Positions 44,492 to 53,843 of a stretch of DNA of 64,000 nt are shown in pieces. How positions within the stretch are numbered: position 1 is the first letter of the stretch; each line of letters starts with the position of its first letter. The stretch spans positions 186,001-250,000 of the forward strand of contig JBMNES010000001.1 in NCBI GenBank assembly GCA_050948905.1, given 5' to 3'. The notes below the pieces were generated by a model. That model had not been told where the DNA came from. It ran no database searches and worked only from the letters and a program-made list of their open reading frames with translations. This DNA is from DTKD01 sp050948905. Lineage in GTDB: Bacteria > Armatimonadota > UBA5829. The position numbers were made by a program, and so were the translations under genes.

Positions 44492-45253
44492 TTAGTCGAC
44501 AGAGGAATGTTTTGCAATGCACGTGCGCCCGGTGTCGGACGTCGAGCTCAGGCAGAGGCAGTCCTGGTCGGTGCTGAGAACTTCTAAAATCCAATCCAGC
44601 AGATCGTCAACCGCCCTGCGAGGTTTCTCTGAAAGGTAGTAATCGTGGTTGGGGTAGACCTGTATTTTTACATATCCCTTTGCGCGTGAGGTAATTTTGA
44701 TTATGTTGTCGACTACTCCGTTTCGACCGTTTTCTCCGCTCATAAGCAATAGCGGCTTGCCAGCGACCCAGCGCAGACAGCACTGTGAGATATCCGCCGG
44801 GGAGACAGCGGCTATGCCACGAACCGTGCGGCATACCGACCCCGCCGCAAGAGCGACAGCCGCGCCATAAGACCAGCCAAGCAGCACGACGTCGCTTATG
44901 CCCTCATCGTCGAGATACTGGCACAGCAACAGTACATCAATAGCGCACTCGGCACAATCACACGGGACACGATACTGCAGCGACATCGCGCCGATCCCGA
45001 GCCCCGAAAGCTCATCAGCTATTACATCGAACTGCGAATCAAAGCCATCTTCAGACCATTCATCGCCGAGCATAATCACTGCCTGCCGGACGCCTCTATC
45101 GATATGAAGCTGTGCTTTGAGGTCTCCACGGGTGGTGCTCAGGGTGATCCGTTTGCAAGTGTCGGATACAACCTGCTCCCGAACGCCGATCAAATAGATA
45201 TGACCATGATTGCAGTTTGTGGTGGGCATAGATCGTCTCAGAATATCAGCCAT
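44492..45253 (-). CDS. Alpha/beta hydrolase-like protein
   Basis: 253 residues. VVLLGWSYGAAVALAAG contains the nucleophile elbow (GWSYG), with KPLLLMSGENGRNGV in the acid region and VYPNHDYYLSEK carrying the likely catalytic His. Unusually rich in cysteine (for example CDCAECAIDVLLLC and a C-terminal DQDCLCLSSTSDTGRTC). No signal peptide. The first 25 residues before REQVVSDTCKR may be an over-extension. Substrate unknown. Confidence 0.65.
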   Translation of the reverse strand: MADILRRSMPTTNCNHGHIYLIGVREQVVSDTCKRITLSTTRGDLKAQLHIDRGVRQAVIMLGDEWSEDGFDSQFDVIADELSGLGIGAMSLQYRVPCDCAECAIDVLLLCQYLDDEGISDVVLLGWSYGAAVALAAGSVCRTVRGIAAVSPADISQCCLRWVAGKPLLLMSGENGRNGVVDNIIKITSRAKGYVKIQVYPNHDYYLSEKPRRAVDDLLDWILEVLSTDQDCLCLSSTSDTGRTCIAKHSSVD

Positions 45254-45319
45254 GCATCCTGTGTCAGGAGAATTACCCCCTATATTCCGTGACGAAACCG
45301 ACCTGCAAAGGTTCCGATA

Positions 45320-46234
45320 TCAGGCTGATGTGCTGTGGGAACTTGCTTCCGCGTGCCCGATAATTATCATGCCTGTCACCACCAGCGATGCCCCGACAAA
45401 TACCGTAGGGGTGACGACCTCGGATAAAAATATTCTGGCGGCAAATATGGTGAGTATCGGCAGCACACAGGTTATGACGCCCGTAGTCGAAGCGTCGAGG
45501 GTCTCGAAGCCCTTTGCCATCAGAGTATAGGCCCCTAATGTGGACAATACCACGAGAACAAACAGCCACACCCAAACTGAGAAACCAAGAGGCTGGGCGA
45601 TCCTGTATCCAGCGGCCATAAATGGGAATGTGAACACTGCTGCGGCTGCGAAGATACAGGCCAGCGCAGTGGAGACCGCCACTCCCCGCTCGACGAGGAT
45701 CTTTTGGGCTATGCCGTAGACAGCCCAAAACGGGGCACAGGCGACTATGAGCATGTTGCCGATGAAATAATCGGATTTCACCAGCGCCGCGAAGCCCTCT
45801 CCGTTCCATATCGCGGCAAATACCCCGGCGAATGTGATTAGTGTGCCAAGAAGCTTCATTCCGCTCAGACGATCCTTCAGCCACAAATGGCCGAGTATTA
45901 CCAGCCAGATCGCCTCGAAATTGACGACCACGTTGCCAGCCGAAGCAGTGGTCAGCTTGATGCCAATAGTGTAAAGCACATAATTCAGGCAGATTCCGGC
46001 GCCAGCGAGGATAATCAGCCAATAGTCCCTGCGGTGTATTCGCTTCAGTTCCCCGCTGATTTGCGCAAACAACAGCAGCAGCAGAGATGATACCGCGAAA
46101 CGCAGCCAGGTCATCGTGTAAGCATCAAGGGCAACACTTACCTTTTTTACACTGATCGGAACCAGCGCCCACAATACCGTCGCAGCCAGCACGTAGGAGA
46201 ACCCGACGAGCGTGCTCTTTCTGGCCGCGATCAT
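45320..46234 (-). CDS. EamA/DMT-family transporter
   Basis: 304-residue inner-membrane protein with ten hydrophobic segments in two EamA halves (FSYVLAATVLWALVPI, then FWAVYGIAQKILVERG opening the second half). Drug/metabolite transporters of this type export amino acids or metabolites. Start ATG at 46234 overlaps the stop of the PHP gene (ATGA). In-frame upstream sequence lies inside that gene and is left out. Confidence 0.9.
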   Translation of the reverse strand: MIAARKSTLVGFSYVLAATVLWALVPISVKKVSVALDAYTMTWLRFAVSSLLLLLFAQISGELKRIHRRDYWLIILAGAGICLNYVLYTIGIKLTTASAGNVVVNFEAIWLVILGHLWLKDRLSGMKLLGTLITFAGVFAAIWNGEGFAALVKSDYFIGNMLIVACAPFWAVYGIAQKILVERGVAVSTALACIFAAAAVFTFPFMAAGYRIAQPLGFSVWVWLFVLVVLSTLGAYTLMAKGFETLDASTTGVITCVLPILTIFAARIFLSEVVTPTVFVGASLVVTGMIIIGHAEASSHSTSA

Positions 46235-47067
46235 ATTTGTACCTTCGCTGCAGCTTCTTTCAACTGTTCTACAACCTCGACCGCAACCGTCACGCTGCCG
46301 ATTTGAGTTCTCTTGCCACCTGTTATGCAATGAGAATCGGAGCCGCCTGTGGCGATCAAGCCTCGTTTGGCGGCGAATTTCTCATAAAAGCGTGTAGTTG
46401 CAGGGCCGTGATCGGGATGCCTGGCCTCGATTGCGCGCATGCCCTCGTCTATGAGCTCAACCAGAATCTCGTCTCGATTAAGCTTGCTGGGGTGAGCACA
46501 GCAGGCTACTCCACCAGACTGGATGATCAGTCTAACAGCATCGGTCGGGCTGATCTTATAGCGACCAACATAACCGGGAGCACCTTCCTGAAGCCATTTT
46601 CCGAAAGCGGCGTCTATAGAGCCGACTTCGCCAATCTCCATCAGTGCTCTGGCTACATGCGGCCTGCCGATGGCCCCACCCTGCGCCAGTTCCAGAACTT
46701 TTTCGAACGTTATCGGCACACCGGCCGCGTTAAGTTGCTCCACCATTTTCCTGCCGCGATTTTCACGGCTGTCGTGCAGCACGTTAAGTTGCTCGACTAA
46801 AGCGGGATTACGATAGTCGAAGAAGTATCCGAGCACGTGCACTTCGGTGTTATGGCCTTGTATGGCGCTGATCTCTATGCCCGGCACTACGGTGATTCCG
46901 AACTTTTGGCCGGCTTCAAGGGCTTCATCAAGACCATCGACCGTGTCGTGATCAGTTATACCAATTGCACCCAGCCCCAAATCCGCAGCGGCCTGGACTA
47001 CCTTTGTTGGGGTCCAGGCGCCATCTGAGGCGGTAGTGTGAATGTGAAGGTCTGCGAGGTGTTTCAT
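46231..47067 (-). CDS. PHP-domain phosphoesterase
   Basis: 278 residues, polymerase-and-histidinol-phosphatase fold. Metal motifs DLHIHTTASDGAWTP, GITDHDTVDGL, VPGIEIS, and late CCAHPSKLN and TGGSDSHC are intact, so it should be catalytic, like the YciV/TrpH-type 3',5'-nucleotide phosphatases. It is coupled to the downstream transporter gene by a 4-bp overlap. Confidence 0.92.
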   Translation of the reverse strand: MKHLADLHIHTTASDGAWTPTKVVQAAADLGLGAIGITDHDTVDGLDEALEAGQKFGITVVPGIEISAIQGHNTEVHVLGYFFDYRNPALVEQLNVLHDSRENRGRKMVEQLNAAGVPITFEKVLELAQGGAIGRPHVARALMEIGEVGSIDAAFGKWLQEGAPGYVGRYKISPTDAVRLIIQSGGVACCAHPSKLNRDEILVELIDEGMRAIEARHPDHGPATTRFYEKFAAKRGLIATGGSDSHCITGGKRTQIGSVTVAVEVVEQLKEAAAKVQI

Positions 47068-47145
47068 AATATATTTGAGTTACCCGCAGCAGGACGTTAC
47101 TCCTGCACGCAGGACACATTGTTGTGGTTGTCTAAATGACAAACA

Positions 47146-48456
47146 ATGATACCCACCAATCGGTTCGTGATTTTGCTTGTTATATCGGGGCTTGTGGTAG
47201 GCTTGTCGAGTTTGTCAGACTTGTTGTGGCCGGTCGGCATTGGCCTTGCCGCGCTGGTGCTGGCGCTTACCGTGGCGGATGGCGTGACGCTTAGCCGCCT
47301 GCGAACGCCTGAAATTCACAGAAACGTCGACGAGAAGCTATCATTAGGTGCGGAGAATATCGTCAAGCTGCAAATATCGAACCGATCACGCTATCCAATC
47401 TGCGGCAGAATAAGGGACGAATACCCGGAGGACTTTAGCGGCGTCGGTAACGTATTGAACCTTGATCTGCCGAGTCGGTCTGATATTGAATTAACTTATA
47501 AGATAACACCGCCGCATCGCGGGGATTATGAGTTTGGGGATGTGTACCTGAGGCTGCGCGGCCCGATGGGGTTGATGACACGACAGATAAGGTGTCCGCT
47601 GCGCCAGGAGGTGAAGGTCTACCCGAACCTGCTCGATCTCAGGCGTTACGATATGAGCATCAGAAAGGAAAGACTGATGCAGCCCGGGCTTCGCAGCGTG
47701 AAGGTCTATGGCCGTGGCACGGACTTTGAATCGCTGCGAGAGTATTTGCCTGATGATGAGTTTCGAACGATAGACTGGAAAGCCAGCGCGCGGTTCAACA
47801 AATTGGTCTCCCGGCAATACCAGCTTGAGAGGTCGCAAAACGTGATGATCGTGCTGGATTGCGGCCGCGTAATGGGACCGGTGATAGATGGGCTGAGCAG
47901 GCTGGACTGGGGTATTAACGCTGGGATGATGCTGGCGCATGTGGCGGCTTCACGGGGAGACAAAGTGGGATTGATGGCATTTGCCGATCAAGTCACGGCG
48001 TTTTCCGCTCCGAAATCCGGAAAAAGCCAGGCGCTGAACCTGCTTCGAGTGACATATAATTTGCGCAGCGCCGAGGGAGATTCCAATTACTCCAGGGCAT
48101 TCCCGTTTCTTGCCCGGAAGTGTTCGCGGCGGAGTCTGGTGGTGATATTCACTGAGCTTACTGACCCGGAGGCTTCCAACCCGCTGATCTCACAGATTGC
48201 GTATTTGGCGAGAAAGCATCTGTGTGTGGTGGTCACGATGGCAGATCCGGAGGTAGTGAGGGCAGCGAGCGCCGAGCCGGAGACAGCCCAGGATGTGTTT
48301 CAGGCGGCAGTCGCAAAGCAGGTGATACGATCCCGGCAGTTGGCTGCTGCTGAGATTTGGAAGTCAGGGACGATCGTGCTGGATGTGCCGCCGGATGAGT
48401 TCTCACCGGCGGTTGTTGATGAATATCTTAAAATTAAGGCTTCCGGGCGGCTGTAG
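47146..48456 (+). CDS. DUF58 domain protein
   Basis: 436 residues. Two N-terminal hydrophobic spans (VILLVISGLVVGLS; VGIGLAALVLALTV), a beta-rich middle, then the DUF58 signature DFESLREYLPDDEFRTIDWK and a VWA-like C-terminal domain (MIVLDCGRVMGPVI). DUF58 proteins usually sit with MoxR ATPases and transglutaminase-like genes; none is here. The convergent SpoIIM-like gene is a known partner in such loci. The 3' ends overlap by 23 bp. Confidence 0.9.
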   Translation: MIPTNRFVILLVISGLVVGLSSLSDLLWPVGIGLAALVLALTVADGVTLSRLRTPEIHRNVDEKLSLGAENIVKLQISNRSRYPICGRIRDEYPEDFSGVGNVLNLDLPSRSDIELTYKITPPHRGDYEFGDVYLRLRGPMGLMTRQIRCPLRQEVKVYPNLLDLRRYDMSIRKERLMQPGLRSVKVYGRGTDFESLREYLPDDEFRTIDWKASARFNKLVSRQYQLERSQNVMIVLDCGRVMGPVIDGLSRLDWGINAGMMLAHVAASRGDKVGLMAFADQVTAFSAPKSGKSQALNLLRVTYNLRSAEGDSNYSRAFPFLARKCSRRSLVVIFTELTDPEASNPLISQIAYLARKHLCVVVTMADPEVVRAASAEPETAQDVFQAAVAKQVIRSRQLAAAEIWKSGTIVLDVPPDEFSPAVVDEYLKIKASGRL

Positions 48457-49378
48457 CGCCTGCGAAGCCGAGGTATAGAATAAGCCCGATTGCGGTGAGG
48501 GCGGCAAAACCCAGTTTGATAGAATCCGAAAGCGCAGATGGCGTTATAAAACCCTCAATTATTCCGGCAATGACAAATAATATAACAGCTCCAGCGAAGA
48601 GACGCAGAGAAGTTGCTCCCGCCAATCGAATGGAATCTCTACGTCTGAGATCGCCGGGGGCGATGATAGATGCGCCTAGATACAACCCCGCACCGCCGCA
48701 GATGAATATCGCCATCAATTCGATTATGCCGTGAGGCAGTATAAGAGCCCAAAACCTGCTCCCGCCTAATACCGGGATGGCCTTTGCGGCGACCGCACCT
48801 ATCACCAGGCCGTTTTTCGCCAGTTCAAAGACGGTATATGAGCCAGCCGTGATCCCTCCCGCAAACGCGATAATGCCCACGTTGATGTTGTTGGTCATAA
48901 TGAATGCGGACAATAAAGATGGGTCCACGCCGGAAATCGGGCTTTGCTCACCAGGTTTTGGTTTGGTTATCTGACCAGGTATCATCGTGTCGCGTACTTC
49001 CGGAACGGCTGCAGAGATCGCCCACCCTGCCGCAAAAATGGACGCTGCGACGAGGCTATACAGGATAGTGGCGCGGAATAGTCTGGGAAAGTCACGTAAT
49101 ATAAAAGATATTGCGCCGGCTAATCGAGTCGATTGCGGGACGTATAAAACCCCGTGGGCACGGGCTGCGAGTTCGTTAAGGTAGAGTATGAGTCCTTCGC
49201 TGGCGCCCTGCCCGCGCACAAAGGAGAGGTCTGAAATTATAGCCCTGTAGTCGGCGCCGAGGGATCGTAGCTGATCGCAAGTGAGGGATCGGACTCCCCC
49301 AGAACGAACCTTGTTGAGCGCATCCGAGAAACGTTCCCAGGAATGTTTTTTCTGTTCGATGTATGCTCTTTCGTCCAC
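48434..49378 (-). CDS. SpoIIM family membrane protein
   Basis: 314-residue multi-span protein of the stage II sporulation M family, widespread outside spore formers. Hydrophobic segments include ILYSLVAASIFAAGWAIS, VGIIAFAGGITAGSYTVF, ILPHGIIELMAIFICGGAG and two C-terminal spans. The HGIIEL motif is the family signature. GTG start at 49378 with no Shine-Dalgarno; TATAAT ends only six bases upstream, so the mRNA may be leaderless. Convergent with the DUF58 gene. Confidence 0.88.
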   Translation of the reverse strand: MDERAYIEQKKHSWERFSDALNKVRSGGVRSLTCDQLRSLGADYRAIISDLSFVRGQGASEGLILYLNELAARAHGVLYVPQSTRLAGAISFILRDFPRLFRATILYSLVAASIFAAGWAISAAVPEVRDTMIPGQITKPKPGEQSPISGVDPSLLSAFIMTNNINVGIIAFAGGITAGSYTVFELAKNGLVIGAVAAKAIPVLGGSRFWALILPHGIIELMAIFICGGAGLYLGASIIAPGDLRRRDSIRLAGATSLRLFAGAVILFVIAGIIEGFITPSALSDSIKLGFAALTAIGLILYLGFAGATAARKP

Positions 49379-49530
49379 AGTTGGATTATAGCAGATAAGA
49401 AGAGAAATATGCTAAAGAGGCCACTGGCAAAAGGGTATCCCTGACTGGGAAGGGATAAACGCGAGAGCCAGAAGTGAGGTATATGCTCAGGTAATAGCTG
49501 AGCCTCTATTCAGGCCGTTTTCTGGTTATG

Positions 49531-49559
49531 AGGTGGCGATTTGCGTACGATCGCCACCT
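49531..49559. repeat. AGGTGGCGAT hairpin
   Basis: AGGTGGCGAT (49531-49540) pairs perfectly over 10 bp with ATCGCCACCT (49550-49559), just past the DUF255 gene stop. Same family as 6668 and 52527 but with a longer loop. Confidence 0.75.
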
Positions 49560-49590
49560 GTAAACCGATTCAAAATCTAAGCCCGCCGGA

Positions 49591-51330
49591 TCAGGTTACG
49601 CTGCCTCCATACTCCGATTGCTGGGCTTGTTGTATGTATTCGGCGGCGAGGTCTGACAGGGCCTCCGCTACATCCGCTGGCTCCGTTACCCGAACCTTAC
49701 ACGAGGCGCCCAGACAGGCGGTGACGGCAGGCTCGCCCTCTTCGAGAGGTACCGTGCGCACCGTGCAACTTGTGCTGCACGCCCCTAAAGACGCCTGTAT
49801 AAACGCATCGGCTTCCTCAGTTCCCGGATAAGCGTGGACCGTCACCAGCACAGGGGATTGCTCGAGCATCGACAGCGCAAATCCGTAGCTGGAAGCCATT
49901 ATTTCATAGTCCTCAACAAACGGAGACAAAGCGTCCAGAACCTGCCGCGCGGATAGTCGATAGGCCTCGTCCTCGATAAGATCCGCCATCTTCACAAAGG
50001 CAACCGCAAGGGTTGAGTTCTCCTCTATTGGAACTGTATATCGCGTCAAGGAGCGGTCGCTTGCGCGACTTTCGCTGACGTCATAAAACCCGCCGTTTTC
50101 CGCGCCAAACTCCGAAAATATACATTCCAGCAGTTCTTTGGCCTTGAGAATATACGTGTCGTCGCCGGTCGCCTCCGTAGCCGAAGCGTTAGCCAGCACA
50201 AGCTCGGCCATATCCGACAGCATACCGTAACCGTGCGGCTGCTCATTCTCAATATAATGCGCCACCGAACCGTCCGGCGCTTTTGCAAGGCTGTTCAGAG
50301 CTCCAACGATGCGCAGAGCCTTATCACGGGCTTTGAGGTCTTTGCCAATGCCATATAACTTAAAATACGACCTTGCGAGAAGCGCGTTGGAGTCGACATA
50401 AAGAAGCGGGTCCACCTTAGGAGGCCGCATCGACTTGCGGGTGTCCTGGTCGGCTTGGTAATACTCCTCATCTGCGTCCTGGCTACCGTGAAACAAGCCA
50501 GACTTGGAATCCAACAGTGTGTTCTCCAGATAAGAGAAGATGCGCAGCGACGCCAGGATGTATTCCTCCCTGGCAGTTAATCTATACGCATCAAGCAGCA
50601 CCGCGGCCATTTTTGCGTTCTCTACAAGCAGTTTCTCGTAATGCGGCCTGCTCCAATCCTTGCGGGTGGCGTAGCGAAACATGCCGCCCTCAATTTTATC
50701 GAATATCTCCCCATCGATCATCGCATCTAAAGTGTCCGACACCATTCCCAAATCGCCTTCGCTGCCGCAGGATTCGTAAAACGCCATAAGCAGTTGCAGA
50801 GCCGACGTGTGCGGGAATTTCTGGGTTGTGCCGAAGCCGCCGTTGTCTATGTCGTAGGCAGTTCGCAGCGAGTCGATCAGTCTATCGATATCGCACGAAG
50901 AAGCAGACCCGCTCTTCCGGCGGAAATTGTCCTCTGTCTGTTGTCTCGCCTCCTTGGCCTTGCTGTCCAGTTCGTCGTGCTGCTCGTTGTATGCTTGCGA
51001 CACCCGATCAAGCACAATTCGCATTCGATCCGGAGGCAGATAGGTCGCCCCTGTCAAAACATCGCGATCCGGGGTTAGAAATACCGTAGACGGCCAACCT
51101 CCCATATTGTAACGAACGTTGATATCCGGCTCCCGATCCACATCCGCACGTATGGGTATGAAGTGTTGATTGATGGTGTCGATTATCTTAGGATCGGAGT
51201 AGGTTCTCTGATCCATAATGTGGCACCAATGGCACCACACAGCGCTAATAGAAAGCAGAATCGGCTTTCCTGAGTCACGAGATTCAGCGAAGGCCGGATC
51301 TCCCCAACTCCGCCAGGCTATGTTCGGCAT
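49591..51330 (-). CDS. Thioredoxin-fold DUF255 protein (YyaL/SPATA20-like)
   Basis: 579 residues from the ATG at 51330 (GGTGGAG upstream). The N-terminal thioredoxin-like domain holds SAVWCHWCHIMDQRTYSD with the CHWC motif and VDREPDINVRYN; the rest is an alpha/alpha toroid resembling glycosidase or epimerase folds (GGFGTTQKFPHTSALQLL; FHGSQDADEEYYQAD). It is about 100 residues shorter than typical members and lacks the usual NPVDWYPW segment at the start. Role unknown. Confidence 0.85.
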   Translation of the reverse strand: MPNIAWRSWGDPAFAESRDSGKPILLSISAVWCHWCHIMDQRTYSDPKIIDTINQHFIPIRADVDREPDINVRYNMGGWPSTVFLTPDRDVLTGATYLPPDRMRIVLDRVSQAYNEQHDELDSKAKEARQQTEDNFRRKSGSASSCDIDRLIDSLRTAYDIDNGGFGTTQKFPHTSALQLLMAFYESCGSEGDLGMVSDTLDAMIDGEIFDKIEGGMFRYATRKDWSRPHYEKLLVENAKMAAVLLDAYRLTAREEYILASLRIFSYLENTLLDSKSGLFHGSQDADEEYYQADQDTRKSMRPPKVDPLLYVDSNALLARSYFKLYGIGKDLKARDKALRIVGALNSLAKAPDGSVAHYIENEQPHGYGMLSDMAELVLANASATEATGDDTYILKAKELLECIFSEFGAENGGFYDVSESRASDRSLTRYTVPIEENSTLAVAFVKMADLIEDEAYRLSARQVLDALSPFVEDYEIMASSYGFALSMLEQSPVLVTVHAYPGTEEADAFIQASLGACSTSCTVRTVPLEEGEPAVTACLGASCKVRVTEPADVAEALSDLAAEYIQQAQQSEYGGSVT

Positions 51331-51433
51331 CTTAATCTCCACCTTTGCAGTTAAATGTTCTTCTGTTGAATCTTCCCCAAAAAGGTGGGGCATTCTAACA
51401 CATGCAGTTTGGAGGCAGGAGATTATGTCGGCG

Positions 51434-52417
51434 TTATTCGAAATATACGACGCGAGATTTTTTGTACTCTTTGACTGTGCGAAGGATTTTATAGTCCTGA
51501 GCGCCGGAAGATGCACAGAGATCGGAGATTATCCTGCTGATTTCGTCTTCGGTGCGGCCGTGGATCATGGTGTAGAGCGGATACGGCCAATCAGAAGTTG
51601 CCGGCCGTTGATAGCAGTGGCTTACTGCGTCGTGTTCGGCCATGATTTCGCCGATTCGTGTAATTTGTTCATCTTCAACGCGCCAGCAGACCATCGCATT
51701 TGCATTATAGCCCGCTTTCTGGTGACGCAACACTGCGGCAAAGCGCCTCATAGTACCGGACTTTAAAAATTGATCTGCATATTCCAACAATGCAGATTCG
51801 GCCATATTCGCCTGGGATGCAAGCTCCGCGAAGGGTGAATCGACGATTGGAATATCCTTTTGCAACGCGCGAACAGCCGCGATTTGAGCTTCGGAGAGAG
51901 ACGTTATGTTTGGCTCGGCTTTCCGGGTAACGGGTATGCGCGGTTCAGGGCTGGCGTCGGACATACTGAAGAACACGCCGATCTTAAAGAGTCGGATGGA
52001 GGGCAGAAGAATGTAAGAAAGCACGGATTTGTCGCCAGCGAGTGCTTCGACCTCGGCCGCGATGTCTTTATCGGGGCCGACGGTTATGGTGAACCATAAA
52101 TTATAGTCGTTATCTCGTGAGTAGCAGTGACTGACCCCTGAGTGTGATGACACGGACTCGGCGACGCAATCGAGGCTCTGCGGCTCCACTTTGAATGCCA
52201 CGAGGGTGCTGGAGTAACCAAGTGCGCGAGAGTCGAAGATCGCACTGATCTGGCGGATGATACGCTCTGATTTTAGCCTCTTGATGCGTTTGATTACATC
52301 CTCTGCGGTGATGTCCAGGCGCCGAGCTATAGCGGCGAATGGTCGAGATGTGATAGGAAAATTCGTCTGCAGAATGTCGAGAAGTTTTGCGTCTATAGGA
52401 TCGATGTCTTTTGCCAT
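51434..52417 (-). CDS. ahbAB: Fused siroheme decarboxylase (AhbA-AhbB)
   Basis: 327 residues formed by two tandem Lrp/AsnC-like halves. Half one (about 1-155) has an HTH, then GYSSTLVAFKV and SGVSHCYSRDNDYNLWFTI, as in AhbA/NirD. Half two (about 170-327) has a second HTH-like region, GYNANAMVCWRVEDE and VSHCYQRPATSDWPYPLYTM, as in AhbB/NirH. The pair decarboxylates siroheme to didecarboxysiroheme in the alternative heme or heme d1 route. It is usually two genes. ATG at 52417 without a ribosome site but with TATAAT nine bases upstream. Other Ahb or Nir genes are not in the window. Confidence 0.83.
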   Translation of the reverse strand: MAKDIDPIDAKLLDILQTNFPITSRPFAAIARRLDITAEDVIKRIKRLKSERIIRQISAIFDSRALGYSSTLVAFKVEPQSLDCVAESVSSHSGVSHCYSRDNDYNLWFTITVGPDKDIAAEVEALAGDKSVLSYILLPSIRLFKIGVFFSMSDASPEPRIPVTRKAEPNITSLSEAQIAAVRALQKDIPIVDSPFAELASQANMAESALLEYADQFLKSGTMRRFAAVLRHQKAGYNANAMVCWRVEDEQITRIGEIMAEHDAVSHCYQRPATSDWPYPLYTMIHGRTEDEISRIISDLCASSGAQDYKILRTVKEYKKSRVVYFE

Positions 52418-52730
52418 TGTAGTTACATTATACAACGAAGTAGAGGAATTGAGAGATGATCGGGCGATGACAGTGTCTTGAAAACGTAGCTGATGTGCTT
52501 ATATATCGCCTAATTTATGGTTGTGCGGTGGCGATTCGGAGATCGCCACCGATCTGTGTACCCAACCTCAAACTTCTAAATGCCAACATCCAGACACCCA
52601 ACCTCCAACTTCTAAATACAAACCTCCAACAGGAAGGGATTGGGTGGTGGGGTGTATTAGCTATATTTAGGATCGAACGTGAAGCCAGTCCGTATGCCAA
52701 AATTGAGGCTGGTTTCGCAGGAGGGCTATA
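52418..52730. other. Spacer with hairpin and short direct repeats
   Basis: No gene. It holds the ahb promoter-like TATAAT (52432-52427, minus), a GGTGGCGAT hairpin (52527-52550) and a 22-bp direct repeat beginning ACCCAACCTC (52560-52581 and 52596-52617, one mismatch). Confidence 0.65.
52527..52550. repeat. GGTGGCGAT hairpin
   Basis: GGTGGCGAT (52527-52535) pairs with ATCGCCACC (52542-52550) around TCGGAG. Loop shared in reverse orientation with 8418-8439. Confidence 0.75.
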
Positions 52731-53414
52731 TTGATTAGATTGATGACTTACAACATCCGAGGCTGCATCGGAATGGACAACCAGATGTCCGTCGAACGTA
52801 TCGCCGAGGTTATTCGGGAATCCCATGCGCGAGTAGTGTGCTTGCAGGAAGTGCATACGCTGCGGAAGGTATCACACTTTACGGATCAGCCGATTGAGCT
52901 TGCCAGGCTGCTGGATATGCGCGTAGCATTTCAAGTGAACTATCGCGAGGGAGCAGGCGGATTGGGAAACGCCATTCTGACCACTCTGGAGGTGGAGCAT
53001 ACTCGATCGCACATACTCACCAGCAAAGGTGAACAGCGCGGATTTCTGGAAGTCGGTTTGCGAGCGCCTGAGGGTGCTTTTACCGTATTGACCACGCATC
53101 TTGGCTTGAGTGGTGACGAACGTCTGAACCAGGCAAAGGAAATCACTGAGGTGATGAAGACTATCAAGAACCCGAAATTGGTCTGCGGAGATTTGAACGC
53201 GGAACCGAAAGAGGAACCTATACTGGAACTAATCAATGCTTGTGGGCTGACGGATGCCGATGCGGATGGGGAGTTGACGTTTGATGCAGGTAAACCCCAT
53301 AAACGAATCGACTATGTATTGACAGATTCTGCATTCAGTGTAATGGGCACGAAGGTGGTAAAGACGACGGCCTCTGATCACTTGCCGTTGATTGCCGATT
53401 TGAGTCTACTATAA
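52731..53414 (+). CDS. Endonuclease/exonuclease/phosphatase family protein
   Basis: 227-residue EEP-fold enzyme. MTYNIRGCIGMDN, VVCLQEVH (metal Glu), LTTHLGLSG (catalytic His), VCGDLNAEPKE (Asp/Asn) and a terminal TASDHLPLIADL are complete, so it should be active. The TTG start is preceded by AGGAGGGC at good distance. Such stand-alone proteins act on nucleic acids, phospholipids or phosphoesters; substrate unknown. Confidence 0.9.
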   Translation: MIRLMTYNIRGCIGMDNQMSVERIAEVIRESHARVVCLQEVHTLRKVSHFTDQPIELARLLDMRVAFQVNYREGAGGLGNAILTTLEVEHTRSHILTSKGEQRGFLEVGLRAPEGAFTVLTTHLGLSGDERLNQAKEITEVMKTIKNPKLVCGDLNAEPKEEPILELINACGLTDADADGELTFDAGKPHKRIDYVLTDSAFSVMGTKVVKTTASDHLPLIADLSLL

Positions 53415-53449
53415 AAAACATCGAGCCTGCCGTGTTGTGCAGGCTCGAT
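53413..53449 (-). terminator. Terminator of the zinc-ribbon gene
   Basis: ATCGAGCCTGC (53420-53430) pairs with GCAGGCTCGAT (53439-53449). On the minus strand the stem is followed by a run of T (53419-53413), 21 bp after the stop of the small zinc-ribbon gene. Confidence 0.8.
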
Positions 53450-53470
53450 AGACCGTGATTAAATAAAAAG

Positions 53471-53647
53471 TTAAGCGGCTTTTTTCCGGCCACGGGAGGC
53501 CAGGCGCTCTTTTATGGTTTCATCGCTCATCTGCAAGGCTTCGTGCTTTGGAGCGGTGTTGGTGCATTGCCGGCATACCCAGTCTGCCAAACCGGCGAGG
53601 TGTTCCGGCACATTTTTTATCTCGTTTCCGCATTTCCTGCAACGCAT
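53471..53647 (-). CDS. Small zinc-ribbon protein
   Basis: 58 residues from the ATG at 53647 (TAGGA upstream). CRKCGNEI and WVCRQCTN supply a four-cysteine zinc ribbon, followed by a basic tail ending RGRKKAA. It probably binds nucleic acid or another protein; family not recognised. An own terminator follows. The in-frame extension upstream lacks a ribosome site. Confidence 0.75.
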   Translation of the reverse strand: MRCRKCGNEIKNVPEHLAGLADWVCRQCTNTAPKHEALQMSDETIKERLASRGRKKAA

Positions 53648-53843
53648 TTTAATTCCTACTTTCTGCTGCCAGGCCCACCATATAAGGCCCACCCGCTGCA
53701 GTTTGCCTTAAAGGAAGTGGCATCGCTTGCACGATAGCACATCCTTATTTTAAATACCCTAAATCGTTAGTTGCTTAATATACGATGTGAGAAATACGTG
53801 CGTTCCCCGTAATATTAACAGGGTGCTTGCAAGTCGGATAACA

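Noticed and set aside
45273..46022. 249-codon frame within the EamA gene on the same strand
   Set aside because: Other frame of a clear ten-span transporter; the product is not hydrophobic and matches nothing.
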